A stretch of DNA of 64,000 bases, from NCBI GenBank assembly GCA_021018995.1, contig CM037590.1:64327597-64391596 (forward strand), written 5' to 3'. This document shows positions 57,876-64,000 of the stretch, in pieces. The stretch's first letter is position 1, and each line of letters begins with the position of its first letter. Source of the DNA: Chloranthus sessilifolius. Taxonomy: Eukaryota > Streptophyta > Magnoliopsida > Chloranthales > Chloranthaceae. The notes beneath the pieces were generated by a model that was not told the origin of the DNA, did no database searches, and saw nothing but the letters and a program-made list of their open reading frames with translations. Both the position numbers and the translations under genes were made by a program.

Positions 57876-59259
57876 ATGTCATCTAGAGGAAGGGGCTGAC
57901 CCAGGGGCGGCCATAGTAGAAGCTTACGTAGTCGAGATGATTTTATCTCGGACGTAAATAGAGAACCTATAGGAGATGGAGGGGCTTCTGGCAGTGGTAG
58001 CCAAGGGAGCCAAGATCAGGAACAGAACCGTGATCGAGATCGTCAGGATCAAGATCAGAGAGAGCAAGAAAGAGTTAGAGAGCGAAATGAGGATAGAGAA
58101 GAGAGTCAGAGGATGATGCAACCATGGCAGCTGCTATGGCTCAACAGGCAGCATCTTTGGCAGCTCACACGGCTCATTAGCAGCATTAGCCACCGACACC
58201 TCCAGTGGCTCCGACACCGCCAGCATCATCTGCTTTTATTGAGTTTAGGAGGATGAGACCTCCTAGTTTTTCTGGACAGGGAGAACCCATAGTGGCGAAA
58301 CCTTTGAGTAGTGAGATGGAGAAAGTTTTAGTGTCTTGGCGTGCACAAAGGCGAGAGAGCGTGTTGGGCGACCATGCTAGACGGAGAGGCTGAGCCTTGG
58401 TGGAAGTCCATTTCACGGACTAGGGCTCAGGAGACTCCGGATTTGCCCTGGACTTGGGATGAGATCGTCGAGGAATTCAATAAACAGTACTTCCCTGAGG
58501 TGGTGAGGAACCAAATGGAAATCCAATTTCTACAGCTTACTCAGGGGAAGATGACAGTGAGAGACTATGGAGTGGAGTTTATGCGACTCGCTCGCTTTGC
58601 GCCCGACTATGTCATCACCGATATGATGAAAGCAAAGAGGTTTCAGTAAGGTTTGAAGTCGGACGTGAGGGGAGGAGTAGCACCATTCCAATTGAGGACC
58701 TATGGTGAGGTCATGAGCAAAGCACTCGTAGTGGAAGAGGAGAATAACAATAAATACCGCCAGAGAGAGCAACAAGGAAGGTGGAATACGAATCAGAGCA
58801 GAATGGGGAACTATGAACCGGTGAACAAAAAGCCGATATTCATACCAAACAATCAGAAACCACCATTTCAAGGAGGCTATGGAAAATCGACGCAGCAGAG
58901 CAACCAGAAGAGATTTTCATTGCTCGCGTCGGGGAGACCGATACGCTACGAGAGCCCTGCTATTACTACCGGCGCTACAGTAACACAGGGGGCTTCTCGA
59001 GCAGCTTCTTCCACACCTCGTGAGACTTGTGCCAAGTGTGGCAAGCCTCATAAGATAGCAGACTGTAGGGTAGGCACTCGGGGTTGCTTTCGATGTGGTA
59101 AGATGGGCCACTTGATCAGGGAGTGCCCTGAGATGAACAAAGGGAAGACGGCTTCAGCACCTATTCCACGACCTATACAAGCGAGGAAGCCGATCGTCCA
59201 AGGAAGAGCCTACGCAGTCACAGCTCAAGAGGCTTAGAATACAAACGATGTCATTCAAG
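57876..59259 (+). pseudogene. gag: Chromovirus gag
   Basis: Begins M-S-S-R-G-R-G with a TGA two codons later (CGA decay), then an E/R/Q-rich segment. There is a frame change near 58120, then F-R-R-M-R-P-P-S-F-S-G. The capsid domain follows: G-E-A-E-P-W-W, W-D-E-I-V-E-E-F-N-K-Q-Y-F-P, F-L-Q-L-T-Q-G, V-R-D-Y-G-V-E-F-M-R-L-A-R-F-A-P. The nucleocapsid has two knuckles, C-A-K-C-G-K-P-H-K-I-A-D-C and C-F-R-C-G-K-M-G-H-L-I-R-E-C (59026-59133). Another shift is near 58340 and stops are at 58648 and 59235 (likely CAG->TAG). After the last stop the frame continues to 59259, where an intron-like insert begins, and then joins protease. Confidence 0.9.
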
Positions 59260-59402
59260 ATAAGCTTCCTTTTAAATAAGAATTTTAATTCTTAAATTTT
59301 AGATAGAGAAGGTGCATCTATATTTTGAAATATATAAGAAAAACTTGCATATGATAGATTCTGGTATGATAGTAAATGATGTATATGGATATGTATGATT
59401 AG
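59260..59402 (+). other. Intron-like 143-bp insert between gag and protease
   Basis: A+T-rich; left border TTCAAG|ATAAGC, right border TGATTAG|GTAC. Taking it out joins the gag and protease frames exactly. With one G->A change reversed, the left border would be a good donor (AAG|GTAAGC). An AT-rich insertion without terminal repeats is the alternative. Confidence 0.55.
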
Positions 59403-60900
59403 GTACATTACAAATTTATAAGAAGGGGAGTGATGTAACATACGAAGCTCGAGTGTTGATAGACCCAGGGTCTACCCACTCATTTGTTACCCCTCGCTTC
59501 ACCAAGAGGATGAAAGTCGACCCAGAAGAGTTAGACTTCGTTTTAACCGTGACTGTTCCTATTGGGAAAGCGGTTGATACCGAGAAGGGTTGAAACTCCG
59601 TGATCGTAAGGGTCATGGATGGAGATGTCTTTGAGCTACCGGCGAACCTAATCCTTTTGGACATGCAAGGATTCGACGTGATCCTTGGCATGGATTGGTT
59701 ATCGACTCACTGTGCGACGGTAGATTGCAAGAACAAAGTCATCATTTTTAGACCCAACACAAGGAGATCGTTTAGATTTCGAGGAGAAAGGTCGACACAC
59801 CTACCACTTATCTCGACAGTCAGGGCCGAGCGATTGATCAGAAAAGGATGTAGTGGATACTTAGCATTTTTTAAGGAGCATAAAGAAGAGAACAATGTGA
59901 TCTCTGAGATAGCAGTTGTGCGAGACTTCGCCGATGTGTTTTCGGAGGAGTTACCTGGATTACCTCCAGAGAGAGAAATAGAATTCGCCATCGACTTAGC
60001 ACCAGAAACGGAGCCTGTTTCTAAAGCACCATACATAATGGCTCCTGCTGAGTTGAAGGAGTTGAAAGAGTAGCTACAAGAGCTAATGGACTAGGGATTT
60101 GTTAGACCGAGCGTGTCTCCATGGGGAGCACCGGTCTTGTTTGTAAAGAAGAAAGATGGGTTAATGCGCCTGTGCATTGACTATCGATAATTGAACAAAC
60201 TTATCATTAAGAATCGATACCCTTTGCCTAGAATAGATGACTTGTTTTATCAACTGCAAGGAGCGAAGTATTTCTCTAAGATCGATCTGAGATTGGGGTA
60301 CCATCAGTTGAGAGTCAAGGCAAAGGATATTCAGAAGATTGCATTCAGAACTCGATACGGACACTATGAGTTCCTAATGATGCCGTTTTGGTTGACAAAT
60401 GCCCCGGCGTCATTCATGGATCTGATGAATATGGTGTTTAAACCACACCTAGACTCTTATGTCATAGTGTTTGTTGACGACATCCTGATCTATTCAAAAT
60501 CAGAGGAAGAGCATGAAAGGCACTTGAACGTAGCCCTATAGACTCTACGTGAACACCAGTTATACGCCAAGCTCAGCAAGTGCGAGTTTTGGTTAGAAGA
60601 GGTTAGCTTTTTGGGACATGTTATCTCAAAGCTTGGTGTCACTGTAGATCCAGTAAAGATCAAAGCAGTAGTGAATTGAGAGCAACCAAAGACAGTGACC
60701 GACATCCGTAGTTTCCTTGGATTGGCAGGTTACTATCGACGTTTCGTTGAGGGTTTTTCAAAAATATCAGGACCACTCACGAGACTTACACCGAAAGATG
60801 CAAGGTTTGAATGGAGTGAGGCATGCGAGAAGAGTTTTCAAGAACTTAAGAGACTCACTTTAGCTCCAGTGTTAGCTATACCTTAAGGCAATGGAGGGTT
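59403..60900 (+). pseudogene. pol: Chromovirus pol: protease and reverse transcriptase
   Basis: The protease active site is I-D-P-G-S-T-H-S-F (59458-59484), then D-V-I-L-G-M-D-W-L. The RT starts at V-F-S-E-E-L-P-G-L-P-P; the fingers contain [13 protein letters not shown]. The catalytic box is F-V-D-D-I-L-I-Y (60469-60492), and the end has S-F-L-G-L-A-G-Y-Y-R-R-F-V. Stops at about 59592, 60072, 60093, 60188, 60539, 60677 and 60884 include changes expected from CAA, CAG, GAG or TGG. Otherwise the frame is nearly complete, so this is the best-preserved pol in the window. Confidence 0.92.
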
Positions 60901-62120
60901 TGCAATGTATAGCGATGCTTCATATACGGGTTTGGGATGTGTGCTAAATCAACACAAAAAGGTGATAGCGTATGGGTCGAGACAGTTGAAAGAGCATGAG
61001 AAGAATTATCCGACACAAGACCTGGAATTAGCAGCGGTTATTTTTGCGCTCAAGATCTGGAGACATTACTTGTACGGTGAGACATTTGAGATTTTCACCG
61101 ACCACAAGAGCCTCAGATATCTGTTTATGCAGAATGAACTAAATATGAGGCAGCGCAGATGGATAGAGTTTCTCAAGGACTATGACTATTCCATACAGTA
61201 CCATCCAGGCAAGGCCAATGTGGTGGCCAACGCCTTGAGTCGGAAGAGTTCAGCTCAATTGGCTAGTCTAATCTTGAGTATGCACCGATGGAAGTTATTT
61301 GAAGATTTGGCACTATATGGTGCAAACATTGAGTCACAAGCTACAAGAGCCTTCTTGGCTAATATCTCAGTGAGACCGATGATATTTGAGCATATCCATG
61401 AGCTACAGATGAAAGACCCGGCGCTAACAAAGATTCGTCAAGATGTAACTGAAGGCATTAGATCTGAGTTTTCGATTAAAGAGGATGGTTCCTTATTGTT
61501 CAACGGCCGTCTCTGTATTCCGGACAATGCCGATCTGCGGCGAACAATTCTGGATGAATCACACAAGTCAAGCTATGCTATCCACCCGGGAAGCACAAAG
61601 ATGTATCAAGACTTGAAAAAGAATTACTGGTGGAGAAGCTTGAAAAAAGATGTGGCAGAGTACGTGTTACGGTGTTTGACATGTCAGCAAGTCAAGATCG
61701 ATCATAGACACCCCGCAGGTCTATTGCGCCCTCTACCTATACCGGAATGGAAGTGGGAATCGATCTCTATGGACTTCATCGTTGGACTTTCGCGTACAGC
61801 AAAGAGGTACAATGCCATTTGGGTAGTGGTCGATCGATTGACCAAGTCAGCGCACTTCTTGCCTTACAACACGATGTACACGGCGGGAAGACTAGCAGAA
61901 TTGTATATGAAAGAGATTGTCCTTTTGCATGGGATTCCGAGTAGCATTGTTTCAAACAGTGACCCATTGTATACATCAAAGTTTTGGAAGAAATTTCAAG
62001 AAGGAATGGGAACGCGACTAGATTTTAGTACGACATTCCATCCGCAAACTGACGGACAGACTGAGAGGGTCAATCAGATCATTGAGGACATGCTTAGGGC
62101 ATGTATGTTAGAGTTATAAG
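60901..62120 (+). pseudogene. pol: Chromovirus pol: RNase H and integrase core
   Basis: A 404-codon open frame. RNase [25 protein letters not shown] and V-A-N-A-L-S-R-K. Integrase: zinc part H-P-G-S-T-K-M-Y ... C-L-T-C-Q-Q-V-K, first aspartate in S-M-D-F-I-V-G-L, glutamate in Q-T-D-G-Q-T-E-R. The second catalytic aspartate, usual in the S-D-R-D motif, is asparagine (S-N-S-D near 61951), a G->A change that would inactivate it. Confidence 0.93.
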
Positions 62121-62815
62121 GATCATGGGATCAACATCTGCCCTTGATTGAGTTTGCATATAACAACAGTTTTCAGACGAGCATTGGGATGACACCATAT
62201 GAAGCTCTTTATAGACGACGATGCAGATCGCCCATCAATTGGGAAGAAACGGGTGAGAAATTTATTTTAGGACCTGAATTACTTGAAGATAATGCCACCT
62301 ATGTTCAGATGATAAGGGCAAAACTCAAAGCGGCTCAGAGCAGACAGAAGAGCTACGCCGATATCAAGCGGACGAGTGTAGACTTCAAAGTGGGTGAACA
62401 TGTGTTTGTGAAAGTGTCACCTATGAAGGGGGTGATGAGGTTTGGAAAGAAAGGGAAGCTAAGTCCTCGCTATCTAGGACCTTTTGAAATTTTGGGTCGA
62501 GTAGGGGAAGTTGCTTACCGCATTGGATTGCCACCGTTATTCGATTCAGTACACAATGTCTTCCATGTGTCTATGCTCAGGAAGTACCTTAATGACCCTG
62601 ATCACATGTTGAGCGGTCAATCATTTGAGATGCATGAGGACATGATGATGATCTAAGAACCGGTGAAGATTTTGGATCGAAAAGAATAAGTGTTGCGAAC
62701 AAAAGTGATTCCATTAGTACTTATTCGATGGAAACACCATCCAGCCGAGGAAGCTACATGGGAACGAGAGGCCGATGTAAAAGAACAATATCCGGCCTTG
62801 TTTCCAACAACTTGA
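62121..62815 (+). pseudogene. pol: Chromovirus pol: integrase C-terminus and chromodomain
   Basis: After a TAA at 62117 the frame continues with F-A-Y-N-N-S-F-Q-T-S-I-G-M-T-P-Y-E-A-L-Y, the GPY/F region (Y-L-G-P-F-E-I) and H-N-V-F-H-V-S-M-L-R-K-Y. A C-terminal chromodomain (V-K-I-L-D-R-K-E, then W-K-H-H-P-A-E-E-A-T-W-E) ends at 62815. The chromodomain and gag type place the element with Tekay/Del chromoviruses, which target heterochromatin. Stops at 62654 and 62687 lie in the linker. Confidence 0.92.
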
Positions 62816-63070
62816 GAGTCAATTGTACCCCCGCAAGCATGTTTGTGGATTTGAATCATGTGTTGTAATTTAATATCGATCTTATGATCAATTTATCTCA
62901 AAGGACAATATTATTCAGATGGAGTCTCGAATACAGTGTTGAACACGATACTGGAATTCATCATGGCCGTAATGATGTATTTTGTAGAACCCACGACCAA
63001 TTGGTGTCATGGTTTACCAAGAAAAATCAAACAGATGTGAAAACTTTTAAATCTGGAAAAATCTTATCAA
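62816..63070 (+). other. Spacer after pol
   Basis: No typical polypurine tract and no match to the 5' LTR start. TGTAGAACCC at 62982 could be the start of another LTR, but this is weak. Confidence 0.4.
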
Positions 63071-63700
63071 AATCGATTAATCGATTTTCAAATCGATTAA
63101 TCGATTTGGAAATTTGATTAATCGATTTTGGTCGATTAGTCGACTGGCATGCGCCAGTGACTGGAAAATTGATAGCGATTCAGAAAAATGATAAAGTAAA
63201 ATTTCGATTAATCGATATGGGTTTCGATTGATCGATTTATGATTTTTGATTAATCGATCTGGAGGTTCGATTAATCGCATAACTTAAGAAATTTTGAGGA
63301 ATTTGAAGAATTTTATGTGATTTCGATTAATCAAAGAACAATTCGATTAATCGATTTGGGATTTCGATTAATCGAACTGGGGGTTCGACTAATCGAGTGA
63401 CTAAGGATTTTTGAAAATTTTGGAAGGACTGCACGATTTTGATTAATCGAAGTGAATCTCGATTAATCTATTTTGGAATTTTGATTAATCGGATTGAATT
63501 TTGATTAATCGACTGGCTCACACCAGTGAGCTCTAAAACTTGAAATTTTTAACGGAAGCAATTTCGATTAATCGAAATGGTTTCGATTAATCAATTTTGA
63601 CTTTCGACTAATCGATTTTAAAAGTCGATTAATCGATTTCGAGCGGCTTAACCTAGTTTTGAATCTCGATTAATCGACTTTGGAAATCGATTAATCGAGT
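63071..63700. repeat. CGATTAATCG palindrome array after pol
   Basis: About 30 copies of TCGATTAATCGATTT-type motifs with single-base variants, in the same motif family as 55834-56263. It ends right before a TATA box. Confidence 0.93.
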
Positions 63701-63707
63701 CGGAGCC

Positions 63708-63714
63708 TATATAT
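63708..63714 (+). promoter_or_regulatory. TATA box of additional ORF
   Basis: TATATAT, followed by a CTTCTTCTTCTTCTTC leader stretch (63773-63791) and CTAAG|GTAAACCC (donor-like, 63866-63878). Confidence 0.55.
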
Positions 63715-63944
63715 GTAAATCGAGGAGTTTTTCACTTCATTCGAAATCATTTGGACTTTCATTTTTGTGCGCCTTCTTCTTCTTCTTCTCCAACCGACCG
63801 AGCTACCTAGGGTTTGCAATTTCGGATCGATCTCGGATCGGGATCGCTTAGCATTGGATCAAAAACCTAAGGTAAACCCTAGATTCATGTCTTTTCCTTC
63901 AATTTGAGCGATAAAAACCCCAGTTTCAGCTATTTTCACCAACC

Positions 63945-64000
63945 ATGCCGCCCAAAACCTGTTTGTCTTCGAAGAAGGCAACCTCTAAACTCCCGGTCCG
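63945..64000 (+). CDS. Start of additional ORF (runs off the window)
   Basis: The first 18 codons have a basic, S/K-rich start (M-P-P-K-T-C-L-S-S-K-K-A-T-S-K). It resembles the start of the additional ORF at 37066 (M-G-P ... T-K-N-P-S-R-K). Both follow a palindrome array and a leader containing GGTAAACCCTA 50-75 bases before the ATG. Homology to the transposon-associated protein family is inference; more sequence is needed to name it. Confidence 0.45.
   Translation, partial: MPPKTCLSSKKATSKLPV

Noticed and set aside
62816..63070. 3' LTR of the Tekay/Del-type element
   Set aside because: No match to TGTAATACCCCG and no typical purine tract; the motif TGTAGAACCC at 62982 alone is too weak.

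Overview
This is plant nuclear DNA made almost entirely of nested, decayed LTR retrotransposons. No intact host gene was found. The evidence is Ty3/gypsy gag and pol homology, plant-type primer-binding sites (initiator-Met and Asp tRNA), plant MITEs, and fragments of plastid genes (ycf3, accD) that must have moved to the nucleus. The species, and even monocot versus eudicot, cannot be read from the sequence. Most stops inside the coding regions are one C->T or G->A step from the expected codon, which fits long-methylated, silenced elements.

Layout. (1) 1-3975 and 22095-~25271 are the two arms of a plus-strand Tat-lineage element: pol with RT, RNase H, a second RNase H and integrase, then an antisense intron-containing gene remnant. 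It is split by a complete 18.1-kb minus-strand Tat-like element (3976-22094, target duplication ACCAC) that has gag but no recognisable pol. That inner element carries a 2.35-kb solo chromovirus LTR (4250-6599, duplication GCGAA) inside its 3' LTR and a small antisense transcription unit with TATA box and poly(A) signal (12467-13005). (2) ~25272-32414 holds Athila-like minus-strand LTRs around a non-coding interior. (3) 32701-46305 is the 5' LTR, primer site and gag start of a plus-strand chromovirus. Its LTR is split by a 10.7-kb minus-strand chromovirus (33327-44045, duplication CCCTT) with LTRs, a capsid-less gag remnant, an additional ORF and several stacked polypurine-tract/LTR junctions. 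(4) 46306-~52235 is a truncated minus-strand Athila-like element with gag and a small promoter-bearing gene-like segment. (5) ~52290-53235 is rearranged plastid DNA (ycf3, accD) hit by a CACTA MITE. An 845-bp hAT-like MITE with a second CACTA MITE nested in it follows. (6) 55250-62815 is a plus-strand Tekay/Del-type chromovirus (5' LTR, primer site, gag-PR-RT-RNaseH-INT-chromodomain). It is followed by a palindrome array, TATA box and the start of an additional ORF running off the window.

The most unusual signal is a shared plan in at least four diverged chromovirus LTRs. Each has a private array of short TCGA/GATC/TTAA palindromes, then a conserved AG|GT acceptor-like junction opening an acidic C-terminal reading frame with a D-Y-x-P core. 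Three of the four then have a clear stem-loop about 200-300 bases before the LTR end; the fourth has only a weak one. Additional ORFs of two chromoviruses sit downstream of similar palindrome arrays with a similar leader.
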